DNA of 64,000 nt from Sphingomonas mali NBRC 15500 (GTDB lineage: Bacteria; Pseudomonadota; Alphaproteobacteria; Sphingomonadales; Sphingomonadaceae), in assembly GCF_001598415.1 (NCBI RefSeq), contig NZ_BCYX01000015.1:50852-114851 (forward strand), written 5' to 3'. This document shows positions 8,709-16,646 of this stretch, in pieces. The position numbers and the translations under genes are program-made. Below the pieces are notes generated by a model. The model had not been told where the DNA came from, did no database searches, and saw nothing but the letters and a program-made list of their open reading frames with translations. Position 1 is the stretch's first letter. The number at the start of each line of letters is the position of its first letter.

Positions 8709-9365
8709 ATGGAATTGCTCGACGCTCTCCGCCGTGGCCGCTGGTTTGCCACGCTCGACGCCGCGCTCGCCGCCGAACTGATCGCAGCCGGCCGCATCGC
8801 CACGCTCGACGCCGGGCAGTGGATCTATTCGGAGGGCGACGAGGAGCCGGGCCTGTGCCTGGTTGTCGAGGGCGTGCTGCGGCTGGAAGCGAGCGTCGGT
8901 CCCGAGCGCGACGTGCTGCTCGGGCTGGCGGGGCCGGGCCAGGCGATCGGCCAGTCACGACGCTTCGGCGGCGGGCGGCGGATCGTCACAGTCCGCGCGC
9001 AGCGAGCGGCCAGGGTGTTGCTGGTGCCCGACACCGCTTTGCCCGGAATCGCCGCACGCCAGCCGGGTGCTTGGCCAGCGACGATGGCCCTGCTCTACGA
9101 CCAGCTCGATGCCGCAGTGCACGGGGCGGCGCTCAACCTGTGCCTGTCGCCACGCGAGCGCGTCGCGGCGCGGTTGGCGCAGTTGGCCGATGACCATGGC
9201 GACGTTCCCGCGACGCAAGCCGATCTCGCCGAAATGTGCGGGCTCAGCCGCAAATCGGCGAGCGGGCATATCCTGGCGCTGGCGAAACGCGGCTGGGTCG
9301 CGCCGGGCTACGGGTCGTTGCGTGTGCTCGACGCGGGGGCGCTACGAAGGGTTGCCGGGATTTAA
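8709..9365 (+). CDS. Crp/Fnr-family transcriptional regulator
   Basis: A 218-residue regulator with an N-terminal cyclic-nucleotide-binding-like barrel (IATLDAGQWIYSEGDEEPGLCLVVEGVL, residues about 30-60, given here only as the hallmark glycine-rich turn region) and a C-terminal winged helix containing TQADLAEMCGLSRKS followed by SGHILALAKRGW. The first cysteine is not part of an Fnr-type iron-sulphur cluster motif. The residues that contact cAMP in Crp are not clearly conserved, so the effector is unknown. The ATG at 8709 is chosen because upstream codons run through the palindromic operator. It is divergent from the TauD-type gene. Confidence 0.87.
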   Translation: MELLDALRRGRWFATLDAALAAELIAAGRIATLDAGQWIYSEGDEEPGLCLVVEGVLRLEASVGPERDVLLGLAGPGQAIGQSRRFGGGRRIVTVRAQRAARVLLVPDTALPGIAARQPGAWPATMALLYDQLDAAVHGAALNLCLSPRERVAARLAQLADDHGDVPATQADLAEMCGLSRKSASGHILALAKRGWVAPGYGSLRVLDAGALRRVAGI

Positions 9366-9368
9366 GAC

Positions 9369-9564
9369 GTGTCGACGTTGCGATTCTCCCCTCCCTGCAA
9401 GGGAGGGGATCAAGGGGTGGGTGTAGCGTCGGGCGAAGCTCGATGCCTCGTCCGGCGCTGTTTGCCGACAGGTCCATGAGTCTCTTGGGCGCGCAGACAC
9501 GCGCACCCACCCCCAGCCCCTCCCTGCAAGCAGGGAGGGGAGTTCGAAAACTGAATGTCGACAC
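9369..9564. repeat. Composite inverted repeat with GTGTCGAC ends
   Basis: This element fills almost the whole gap between the Crp-family and ArsR-family genes. Its ends are GTGTCGAC (9369-9376) and its exact inverse GTCGACAC (9557-9564). Inside are two inverted modules, each a hairpin of the CTCCCCTCCCTGCA/GGGAGGGG type, around a unique centre. The design resembles a small non-coding mobile element (MITE-like). Related CCCCTCCC hairpin pairs occur at 16511-16617 and 63864-64000. Confidence 0.7.
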
Positions 9565-9565
9565 C

Positions 9566-10222
9566 CTAAAGCCCGAACAGCCGATCAAACGCCGCCGCGC
9601 CGCGCTGGCCGAAGTCGATCACCCTGCCCTCGCCGCGCCGTGCCCAGCCCTCGTCCAGCGCGCGGCTCAAAATCTGCGCGCCGAGCGCTCCGCCGAGATG
9701 ATGCCGCCGCTCGCTCCAGTCGAGGCACGTGCGGCAGAACGGCCGCCGTCCGTCCCCGCGCACGAACCCGCGATCGGCGAGCCACGCGCGGCCGGCATCG
9801 GTCAGGCCGTGGTCGACCATCATCCCCGCGTCCGCCAGCTTCGCCGCCACCGCCACCGCGCGCGCGCCGGCAAGATGATCGTAGCACACCCTCGCTTCAC
9901 GCAGCGCCGGGTCGCGCGGCCCCGTGCGCAGTCTGACAGCGCCGGTCCGCTGCGCCAATTCCATCAGCGCCTCGAGTGCGGTGGCCACGTCGGGGCCCGA
10001 CAGCCGCAGATAGCGATGCCGCCCCTGTTTCTCCGCGGCGAGCAGCCCGGCCGTCTCCATCCGGGCAATGTGCCCGCTGGCGGTCGGCAGGGTGATGCCC
10101 GCAACATGCGCCAGCTCGCTCACCGTCAGCGCGCGCCCGTCCATTAGCGCGGTCAGCATGTTGGTGCGCGCGGGGTCGCCGATCAGCGCGGCGATTTCGG
10201 CGATATAGGGGCCTTCTCTCAT
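9566..10222 (-). CDS. ArsR-family winged-helix regulator with C-terminal extension
   Basis: A 218-residue protein with an N-terminal ArsR-type winged helix (LIGDPARTNMLTALMDG, then GITLPTASGHIARM as the recognition helix, then the wing GRHRYLRL). Residues 100-218 form an extension with CYDHLAG and CRTCLDWSERRHHLGG, features seen in a conserved ArsR subgroup. The cysteines could bind a metal or act as a redox switch, but the classical ArsR metal motif ELCVCDL is absent. It is divergent from the NIPSNAP-monooxygenase pair, and an inverted repeat overlaps its start codon, so it is probably an autorepressor. Confidence 0.87.
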   Translation of the reverse strand: MREGPYIAEIAALIGDPARTNMLTALMDGRALTVSELAHVAGITLPTASGHIARMETAGLLAAEKQGRHRYLRLSGPDVATALEALMELAQRTGAVRLRTGPRDPALREARVCYDHLAGARAVAVAAKLADAGMMVDHGLTDAGRAWLADRGFVRGDGRRPFCRTCLDWSERRHHLGGALGAQILSRALDEGWARRGEGRVIDFGQRGAAAFDRLFGL

Positions 10223-10244
10223 GGTTCGATCTGTACCGAACCAT
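10221..10244. promoter_or_regulatory. Inverted repeat overlapping the ArsR-family start
   Basis: ATGGTTCG (10221-10228) and CGAACCAT (10237-10244) are perfect inverted arms with an 8-base spacer. They overlap the regulator start codon in the 71-bp divergent promoter region, which is the expected place for an ArsR-type operator. Confidence 0.65.
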
Positions 10245-10263
10245 CGCCGCGGCCGGAATCGCT

Positions 10264-10281
10264 AAAGTGCACGGACACTTT
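10264..10281. promoter_or_regulatory. Second inverted repeat before the NIPSNAP gene
   Basis: AAAGTG (10264-10269) and CACTTT (10276-10281) are perfect 6-base arms around CACGGA, immediately before the GGAGAAG ribosome binding site of the NIPSNAP gene. It may be an operator or a leader hairpin that affects initiation. Confidence 0.5.
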
Positions 10282-10293
10282 GGAGAAGACCGA

Positions 10294-10599
10294 ATGATCA
10301 CCTGCTTCATCCGCTACGATATCGAGCCCTGGGGCCGCGACGCGTTCGTCGATTATGCCCGCATTTGGGGCCAGGCGATCCCCGAGTGCGGCGCCGATCT
10401 GATCGGCTATTTCGCCCCGCACGAAGGATCGGCGACGACGGCTTATGGCGTCTACAACATCGAGAGTCTGGCCGAGTACGAAGCCTATCGCGCGCGGCTC
10501 AAGGACCATCCGATCGGTCGCCAGAACTTCGCCTTCGCGCAAGGCGAGCGCTTCATCCGCCGCGAGGACCGCATCTTCCTGGCCAGGGTCGACCGATGA
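10294..10599 (+). CDS. NIPSNAP-family protein
   Basis: A 101-residue protein of the NIPSNAP family, small ferredoxin-like alpha/beta barrels of unclear function related to the antibiotic-biosynthesis monooxygenases. The family pattern is seen in the N-terminal strand MITCFIRYDIEP, the central DLIGYFAPHEG and the AYRARLKDHP segment. ATG 10294 has GGAGAAG six bases upstream, so the longer frame starting at 10267 is not needed. The stop codon overlaps the next start (ATGA at 10596-10599), so the two proteins are coupled and may act together. Divergent from the ArsR-family regulator. Confidence 0.85.
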   Translation: MITCFIRYDIEPWGRDAFVDYARIWGQAIPECGADLIGYFAPHEGSATTAYGVYNIESLAEYEAYRARLKDHPIGRQNFAFAQGERFIRREDRIFLARVDR

Positions 10600-10943
10600 T
10601 CGCGGTGATCTTCGAGGTCGAACCCGCCGGGGGGCAGCGCGACACCTATCTCGACATCGCCGCGCGGCTGAAACCCGAACTGGAGGCGATCGACGGGTTC
10701 ATCTCGGTCGAACGGTTCGAGAGCCTGACCAATCCCGGCAAGATGCTGTCGCTGAGCTTCTTCCGCGACGAGGCGGGGGTCGCGGCGTGGCGCAACACCG
10801 AGGATCATCGCCGCGCACAGGCGGCGGGACGCGGCGGGGTGTTCGCGGAGTACCGACTGCGCGTGGCGCGGGTGCTGCGGGACTATGGGCTGGAGGAGCG
10901 GGAAGAAGCGCCGCAGGACAGCCGGGCGGCGCATCAGGTTTAG
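10596..10943 (+). CDS. Antibiotic biosynthesis monooxygenase (ABM) family protein
   Basis: A 115-residue ABM-fold protein. The pattern MIAVIFEVEPAGG, then LKPELEAIDGFISVERFES, then LSLSFFRDEAGVAAWRN and a histidine-rich helix (EDHRRAQ) is typical of the family. Members oxidise aromatic or quinone-like compounds without a bound cofactor, or degrade heme (IsdG type); neither can be chosen here. The gene is translationally coupled to the NIPSNAP gene and probably controlled by the divergent ArsR-family protein. Confidence 0.87.
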   Translation: MIAVIFEVEPAGGQRDTYLDIAARLKPELEAIDGFISVERFESLTNPGKMLSLSFFRDEAGVAAWRNTEDHRRAQAAGRGGVFAEYRLRVARVLRDYGLEEREEAPQDSRAAHQV

Positions 10944-10981
10944 GAGCTATTGCCGCCGTAACCCGTTACAAAAATATAGCG

Positions 10982-11010
10982 TTGACTATTGTTTTGGCGC
11001 GCTCTTTTAT
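10982..11010 (+). promoter_or_regulatory. Sigma-70-type promoter for the GH1 gene
   Basis: TTGACT (10982-10987) and TTTTAT (11005-11010) are separated by 17 bases in an unusually AT-rich patch between the ABM gene and the glucosidase gene. Confidence 0.5.
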
Positions 11011-11071
11011 CGCTTAACTACCCCGCAAGTGCCGTTGCGGCCGAGACAATGGGGAGATGGGAGAGGCGAGC

Positions 11072-12526
11072 ATGCGGAGGCGTGAATTCGTACTGGCGAC
11101 AGGCGCGACGATTGCGGCACCTGGCCTGATCGCGGCATCGAAGCCCGGCGTGCAACCCGCCATGCCGGCCTTCCCGCCCGATTTTCTGTGGGGAGTGGCA
11201 GCGTCCTCCTATCAGATCGAAGGCGCCGTGAGCGAGGACGGTCGCGGAAAGTCGATCTGGGACACGTACTGCCACCAACCCGGCAATATCGCGGGTAACG
11301 CCAATGGCGACATCGCGTGCGACCACTATCATCGTTATCGTGAGGATGTCGGACTGATCGGCCAGCTCGGCGCGCGGACCTATCGTTTCTCGATCGCATG
11401 GCCACGGATCCAGGCGGAGGGGCGCGGCACGGCCAATCCGAAGGGGCTCGATTTCTATTCGCGGCTGACCGACGAATTGTTGGCCAGGGGCATCGAGCCG
11501 ATGCCGACCCTGTTTCACTGGGATCTGCCGCAAGCCCTGCAGGATGCCGGCGGCTGGCAGAACCGCGACACCTGCGATCGGTTTGCCGACTATGCGCACA
11601 TCATGGCGGAGCGTCTCGGCGATCGCGTGCCGCGCTGGATCACGCATAACGAGACCTTCATGCACCACGTCCTGGGGCACGTTCTCGGCGTCAATGCGCC
11701 GGGGCTGAAGCTCGATATGCCGCAATCCTTCCCGGTCGCGCATCACTTGCTGTTATCGCACGGCAAGGCCGTTCAGGCGCTCCGCGCGACGGTGAAACGC
11801 AAGGCGCAGATCGGCATCGCCCAGAATTTGGCGATGGTGCGGCCGGCCGATCCGGCGCGGGACGAACCGGCCGCGCAGGCAATGACGCTCTATTATTGGG
11901 GATTGCACGTCGATCCCCTGCTCCTCGGTCGCTACCCCGCGGAATTGCCGGACGCCCTCACCGCGACGGCAGTGCGGGACGGCGACCTCGCGACGATCGC
12001 CCAGCCGCTCGATTTTCTTGGCGTCAATTATTACAATACCAACTTCATGCGCGTCAGTCCGCCGGGCAGCGCCCAGCCGATCGAGGAAGCGCCGCCGCCC
12101 GCGAAATTCGCGCGAACCGCGATGGGCTGGCCGGTCGACCCGCAAGGCATGACCGACGTGCTGCTCGGGTTACGCGCTCGCTACGGCCCCGCTTTGCCCT
12201 CGATCATCATTACCGAAAACGGTGCGGCCTTCACCGATAGCGTCGTGCGGGGTGCGGTGCATGACGCCGGCCGGATCGCGTTCCTCGACGCCCATATCCG
12301 CGCGGTCAGGAAGGCAATGGATGCCGGGATCGATGTGCGCGGTTATCTAGTGTGGTCGATCCTCGACAATTTCGAGTGGGCCGACGGCTATGGACCACGC
12401 TTCGGCCTAGTGCGCGTCGATTACGCCACGCAACGCCGGACGCCGAAGGATTCCTACCATTGGTATCGCGGGCTGATCGCGGGTCAGTCGGGGGCGGTGA
12501 AAATGACGGCGGACGCCAAACGGTAG
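11072..12526 (+). CDS. Tat-exported GH1 beta-glucosidase
   Basis: A 484-residue family 1 glycoside hydrolase, a retaining enzyme acting on beta-glucosides or related sugars. The N-terminus MRRREFVLATGATIAAPGLI is a twin-arginine signal, so the folded enzyme is exported to the periplasm. FLWGVAASSYQIEGA opens the barrel. The acid/base glutamate is E194 in THNET, where most family members have NEP. The nucleophile is E382 in ITENGA, and WSILDNFEW is near the end. I chose ATG 11072 because GGGAGAGG sits 5-12 bases upstream and it places the RR motif at the N-terminus; ATG 11057 would add five residues. No sugar transporter is adjacent. Confidence 0.92.
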   Translation: MRRREFVLATGATIAAPGLIAASKPGVQPAMPAFPPDFLWGVAASSYQIEGAVSEDGRGKSIWDTYCHQPGNIAGNANGDIACDHYHRYREDVGLIGQLGARTYRFSIAWPRIQAEGRGTANPKGLDFYSRLTDELLARGIEPMPTLFHWDLPQALQDAGGWQNRDTCDRFADYAHIMAERLGDRVPRWITHNETFMHHVLGHVLGVNAPGLKLDMPQSFPVAHHLLLSHGKAVQALRATVKRKAQIGIAQNLAMVRPADPARDEPAAQAMTLYYWGLHVDPLLLGRYPAELPDALTATAVRDGDLATIAQPLDFLGVNYYNTNFMRVSPPGSAQPIEEAPPPAKFARTAMGWPVDPQGMTDVLLGLRARYGPALPSIIITENGAAFTDSVVRGAVHDAGRIAFLDAHIRAVRKAMDAGIDVRGYLVWSILDNFEWADGYGPRFGLVRVDYATQRRTPKDSYHWYRGLIAGQSGAVKMTADAKR

Positions 12527-12637
12527 GAAGAGGCGAGGTGGCGAGGCCGCCGCGCATTATGTAGGCGGCGGTACGAAAAATACGGCGTCGGCCAACACGC
12601 CCGGCTCTACAAGCCGTCAGCAGCCGTGCCCCGCCCG

Positions 12638-13390
12638 TCAAACCGCCTTCGCCAGCACCTTCTTCAACCGCGCATGCGCCGACGCCTTGATCTGGCACAC
12701 GCGCGCGGCGCCCACGCCGAGCACATGCCCGATTTCCTCGAGGTTGAGTTCCTCGACATAATATAGCTGCACCACCTGCGCCTCACGCTCGGGCAACGCG
12801 GCGATCGCGCCGACCAACGTCTCCCGCAGATCGGCCTCGGCGAGTTGCTCGAACGCGTCGGGCTCGTCGGACATGAACCACGGGCCGTCGTCGGTATAGA
12901 CCTCATCCAGCGAGTCGAACCGCACCGCCTCCGCGCTCGAATAATCGGCGCGCAGTTTCTCGACGCTGACGCCGAGTTTCTCGGCGACATCGGCCTCGGC
13001 CGGCGGCTTGCGGTCGACGGTCAGCGAGGCGACCGTTTCCTGATATTGCTTGCGCCGGCGCATCGCGCCGCGGGTCAGGGTCGCCTGGCGGCGGAGCTGG
13101 TCGATCATCGCGCCGCGCAGGCGGGTGGCGAGATATTGTTCGAACGTCACCTGGCCGCGATCCTCGAAGCCGTGGATCGCCTCGACCAAAGCGACCAGCC
13201 CGATCTGGACCAGATCCTCGACCTCGCACACGCCCGAAATGCTGCCATGGACGTGCCAGGCGATGCGGCGGACCAGCGGCGAGTGCTTGCGCACCAAAGC
13301 GTCGATATCGGCGCCGGTGCGGCCATAGGTCAGCGGACCCGGGATCGGTTGCGCGTTGGCGAACGCGCTCTGCATCGGTTCCGCGCTCAT
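12638..13390 (-). CDS. fliA: Flagellar sigma-28 factor FliA
   Basis: A 250-residue sigma factor that directs late flagellar transcription and is held inactive by FlgM. Region 2 (DLVQIGLVALVEAIHGF, then FEQYLATRLRGAMIDQLRR) and region 4 (LPEREAQVVQLYYVEELNLEEIG, recognition helix VGAARVCQIKA) are intact, and region 3 lies between. It overlaps the end of flhA by four bases (ATGA), so it is expressed from the flhA transcript. Its anti-sigma factor gene flgM lies about 3.5 kb upstream on the same strand. Confidence 0.95.
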   Translation of the reverse strand: MSAEPMQSAFANAQPIPGPLTYGRTGADIDALVRKHSPLVRRIAWHVHGSISGVCEVEDLVQIGLVALVEAIHGFEDRGQVTFEQYLATRLRGAMIDQLRRQATLTRGAMRRRKQYQETVASLTVDRKPPAEADVAEKLGVSVEKLRADYSSAEAVRFDSLDEVYTDDGPWFMSDEPDAFEQLAEADLRETLVGAIAALPEREAQVVQLYYVEELNLEEIGHVLGVGAARVCQIKASAHARLKKVLAKAV

Positions 13391-15462
13391 GCCGCGAGCG
13401 CCTGGGGAGCGCCGATCACGGCGACGACTTCGACCGATTTCTCTTCAGGCACTTCGAAGAAACTCATCACTGGAGTGTCGGGGAGGCAGGTCTTGACCAG
13501 CTTGCGGATCGCGAGACGGATCGAGGGCTGGACGACGAGCGCGAAGGGTTTGGCTTCGGCGACGAGCGGCGCCGCCGCCTGGGTCAGCGCGTCGACGATG
13601 CGGCGGCCGAGATCGGGTTCGATCGTGTGGCGGCGCGACGGGTCGGAGCGGACCGCCTGACCGAGCAGCCCTTCGAGCTGCCCTTCCAAGGTCATCACGC
13701 GCAGCGGTTCGTGCACGCCGCACAATTTCTGGATGATCAGCCCGCCGAGATCGGGGCGGATCGCCTCGATAATCTCTTCGGCGTCGACCGTGCGCTGCGC
13801 GGCGACCGCGATGGCCGAGGCGATGCGGCGGAATTCCTTGAGGCTGATGCCCTCGGCCAGCAGGCCCTTGAGCACCTGGGTCAAGGTGGTCAGCGGCAAT
13901 GGCGCCGGGGTCAGCGCGGCGACCAGCTGCGGATTGCGTTCCTTCAGCCCGTCGAGCAGTTGCTGGACCTCGTCCGCGCCGAGCATGTCGGACGCGTTCT
14001 GGCTGAGCTGATGGTTGAGGTGGGTCGCGACCACGGTACCGGCGTCGACCACCAGATAGCCCTGGCCGGTCGCGGCATCTGCGTCGCCCGGCTGGATCCA
14101 GGTGGCGTCGAGCCCGAAGGTCGGGTCCTTGGCCTTCTTGCCGCGCAATTCGCCGACGCCCTGGCCGGTGTCGAGCGCGAGCATCTCATCGGCCGATGCC
14201 TGATCCTCGGCGATGACGACGCCGCCGACGATGATGCGATAGGTGTAGGGCGCGAGGTTGATGTCGTCGCGGACGCGCACTTGCGGCACGACGAAGCCGA
14301 GGTCCTTGCTGAGCTGACGGCGGACGCCGGTGATGCGGCCCATCAGGGGGGCGCCGCGACGCTCGTCGACCAGCGGCACCAGGCCATAGCCGATGTCCAG
14401 ATGAATCTGCATGCCGTCGCTGACCTCGTCCCAGCCGATCTTGGACAGATCGGGCGCGGGGGCGGCGGGCGCGGGCGGCGGCGGGCGATGCGCGATCTGG
14501 CGCAGCTTCCACGCGGCGAACCCGGCGATGCCCGCAGCAGCCAACAGCACGAGGTGCGGCATGCCCGGCAGCACGCCGAGCAGCCCCAGGATGCCCGCGA
14601 CCGGGGTCCAGGTGCGCGCCGATCCAAATTGCGTGCCGATCTGGCCGGCGAGATCCTGGCTCGAGGTGACGCGGGTGACGATCGCGGCGGCGGCGATCGA
14701 GAGCATGAGCGACGGCAGCTGCGCGACCAGCGCGTCGCCGATCGCCAGCAGGATATAGTTGTGCGCCGCGGCGCCGACCGACATGCCGTGGCTGACAGGC
14801 CCCAGGATCAGGCCGCCGATGATATTGGCGAACAGGATCAGCAAGCCGGCGACCGCGTCGCCCTTCACGAACTTGGACGAACCGTCCATCGATCCGTAGA
14901 AATCGGCCTCGGTCGACACTTCGATGCGGCGCGCCTTGGCTTCGTCGGGGGTGATCAGGCCGGCATTGAGGTCGGCGTCGATCGCCATCTGCTTGCCGGG
15001 CAAGGCGTCGAGCGTGAAGCGCGCCGACACCTCGGACACGCGCCCCGCGCCCTTGGTCACCACGATCAGGTTGATAATCACCAGGATCGAGAAGACGAAG
15101 ATGCCGACGACGTAATCGCCGCCGATCAGGAACGATCCGAATGCCTCGATGACATGACCGGCCGCGCTCTCACCCTCATGGCCATGGACCAGCACGACGC
15201 GGGTCGAGGCGACGTTGAGGCCGAGGCGGAACAGCGTGGCGAACAAGAGGACGGTCGGGAAGGCGGAGAAATCGAGTGGCTTCTGCGCGTTCAACGCGAC
15301 CATCAGCACCGCGAGACTGATCGCGATGTTGGTGACGAAGAAGATGTCGAGCATGGCCGCCGGGATCGGCACGACCATCAGGACGACGAGCAGCAGGATC
15401 GCGCCCGGGAGGGCGGCGTTGCGGACGTTGCCGGCGAGGAAATTCTTCAGGACAGGCGGCAC
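13387..15462 (-). CDS. flhA: Flagellar export gate protein FlhA
   Basis: FlhA (691 residues) is the large membrane component of the flagellar type III export gate and couples export to proton flow. Eight N-terminal membrane segments begin at AILLLVVLMVVPIPAAMLD. The FHIPEP region is recognisable around LFATLFRLGLNVASTR and the cytoplasmic loop, and the C-terminal cytoplasmic domain starts near residue 330. The length is normal. It lies three bases after the transglycosylase gene and overlaps fliA. The other export-gate genes (flhB, fliPQR) are not in the window. Confidence 0.96.
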   Translation of the reverse strand: MPPVLKNFLAGNVRNAALPGAILLLVVLMVVPIPAAMLDIFFVTNIAISLAVLMVALNAQKPLDFSAFPTVLLFATLFRLGLNVASTRVVLVHGHEGESAAGHVIEAFGSFLIGGDYVVGIFVFSILVIINLIVVTKGAGRVSEVSARFTLDALPGKQMAIDADLNAGLITPDEAKARRIEVSTEADFYGSMDGSSKFVKGDAVAGLLILFANIIGGLILGPVSHGMSVGAAAHNYILLAIGDALVAQLPSLMLSIAAAAIVTRVTSSQDLAGQIGTQFGSARTWTPVAGILGLLGVLPGMPHLVLLAAAGIAGFAAWKLRQIAHRPPPPAPAAPAPDLSKIGWDEVSDGMQIHLDIGYGLVPLVDERRGAPLMGRITGVRRQLSKDLGFVVPQVRVRDDINLAPYTYRIIVGGVVIAEDQASADEMLALDTGQGVGELRGKKAKDPTFGLDATWIQPGDADAATGQGYLVVDAGTVVATHLNHQLSQNASDMLGADEVQQLLDGLKERNPQLVAALTPAPLPLTTLTQVLKGLLAEGISLKEFRRIASAIAVAAQRTVDAEEIIEAIRPDLGGLIIQKLCGVHEPLRVMTLEGQLEGLLGQAVRSDPSRRHTIEPDLGRRIVDALTQAAAPLVAEAKPFALVVQPSIRLAIRKLVKTCLPDTPVMSFFEVPEEKSVEVVAVIGAPQALAA

Positions 15463-15465
15463 GCG

Positions 15466-16431
15466 TTACGCTCCCAGGCTCGCAAGCATCAGATAGGCCA
15501 GCCGCGCATTGTCGGGCGTCGGCCGGAGAAGATTGACCGCGCTGGCGGAATTGGCGGGATCGGTCGGCGCACCGGTCGCGGCCTGCGCGCCGTTGACGCG
15601 CATCAGCGCCGCCTTGGCCCAGGCCGCGGCGCTGCCGCTGGTATCGGCCGATCCGGTGATGACCTGCGCGTCGCCGAGGCCAGTGACCGAAGCGAGCGAG
15701 GCGAAATTGGCTTTCGCGGTTTCGAATGCGCTGGTGCCATAGGCCTTGGCGAACGCGGTCGCGCCCGATCCGTCCAGCGCGTCGGACGCCAGGCTGGTCG
15801 CGCCGACCTTGGCCGCGCCCTTGTCGAGCTTGGCGGCGAAGCGCTGATAGATGTCGCTCAGGCTGCGCGCATTGCCGCCGGCGTCGTAGAAGATCGAGCG
15901 ATTGGCGCGGGCGGCGGCGGGGAACATCGCCGCGCCCGACGCACCGGGGTTGCTCTGCATCGTCTGGAGGAACGACTTGGCGCCGGCCAGGCCGAGGAAA
16001 TGCGCCATGTAGAGATCGGTGCCGGTGGCGCCGCGGCCGAGCGAGCTTTCGAGCGACGCCTGATTGTCCGAGGCGAACTCGGCGGCCATCGTCGCGGACA
16101 CGTCGGGATTGTTGCGCAGGTTGAGGATCGCGCTCTTCATCTGCGGATCGTTCACCACCCAGCGGTTGCCCGAGCGGGTGATTGCGTTCGACGCCCAGCC
16201 CAGGCCGTTCTCGGCGCCGTGCTGCTTGACGATGCCGAGCCAGGACTGATCGATGAACTGATAGAGACCGGTCGCCGACGAGGTGCCGGCGCGCGCGCCC
16301 GGGTTCAGCCCGCTTTCGAGCTGGGCCTGACCGAGCAGATAGTCGAAATCCATGCCGGTCGAGCGGCTCGCATTCGCGATCGCCGTCCTGACGCGGTCGA
16401 CATTTCCGGTAAGTGCTACGACGCCGCCCAT
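15466..16431 (-). CDS. Flagellar-locus lytic transglycosylase
   Basis: A 321-residue SLT-type lytic transglycosylase. The catalytic core is GQAQLESGLNP (catalytic glutamate in the ES pair) followed by SSATGLYQFIDQSW. The rest is a long alanine-rich helical region. FlgJ here (25507-25872) has only the rod-binding domain, so this enzyme probably opens the peptidoglycan for the rod. No classical signal peptide is seen, so export by the flagellar apparatus is possible. An in-frame GTG at 16467 lies ahead, but the sigma-54 site at 16470-16485 would start transcription near 16459, so the ATG at 16431 is preferred. It is followed directly by flhA. Confidence 0.82.
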   Translation of the reverse strand: MGGVVALTGNVDRVRTAIANASRSTGMDFDYLLGQAQLESGLNPGARAGTSSATGLYQFIDQSWLGIVKQHGAENGLGWASNAITRSGNRWVVNDPQMKSAILNLRNNPDVSATMAAEFASDNQASLESSLGRGATGTDLYMAHFLGLAGAKSFLQTMQSNPGASGAAMFPAAARANRSIFYDAGGNARSLSDIYQRFAAKLDKGAAKVGATSLASDALDGSGATAFAKAYGTSAFETAKANFASLASVTGLGDAQVITGSADTSGSAAAWAKAALMRVNGAQAATGAPTDPANSASAVNLLRPTPDNARLAYLMLASLGA

Positions 16432-16469
16432 GGGGTTTGGCTGAATGCTCCCTGTTACGGGGATCACTC

Positions 16470-16485
16470 AGCAAGCAGCGTGCCA
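16470..16485 (-). promoter_or_regulatory. Sigma-54 promoter for transglycosylase-flhA-fliA
   Basis: Read on the minus strand, TGGCACGCTGCTTGCT has the GG-N10-GC spacing and nearly the full consensus of sigma-54 promoters. Transcription would start near 16459 and cover the transglycosylase, flhA and fliA. Confidence 0.75.
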
Positions 16486-16510
16486 GTTTTGGTTAATGGG
16501 GGATGGGGGA

Positions 16511-16617
16511 ACTCCCCTCCCGCTCGCGGGAGGGGTTGGGGGAGGGCGTGTCGAAACAGCGCCGCCGCCTGAGAAACATGCCCTCCCCTAGCCCCTCCCG
16601 CAGGCGGGAGGGGAATT
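16511..16617. repeat. Composite CCCCTCCC inverted repeat
   Basis: Two hairpin modules, CCCCTCCCGCTCGCGGGAGGGG near 16513 and its relative CCCCTCCCGCAGGCGGGAGGGG near 16593 (each listed only by its arms CCCCTCCCGC and GCGGGAGGGG), face each other around GTGTCGAAACAG. The element separates flgN from the transglycosylase gene. It belongs to the same type as 9369-9564. Confidence 0.7.
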
Positions 16618-16646
16618 AGGAGAACACCAAATTTCGTCGAATAAAC

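Noticed and set aside
12546..12569. GCCGCC/GGCGGC hairpin between the GH1 and fliA genes
   Set aside because: Only a 6-bp stem with a 12-base loop and no T-tract; it cannot be distinguished from chance in GC-rich DNA.
13627..16572. A very long open frame on the plus strand opposite flhA
   Set aside because: It has no domain signature and mirrors the codon bias of flhA; high GC produces such antisense frames.
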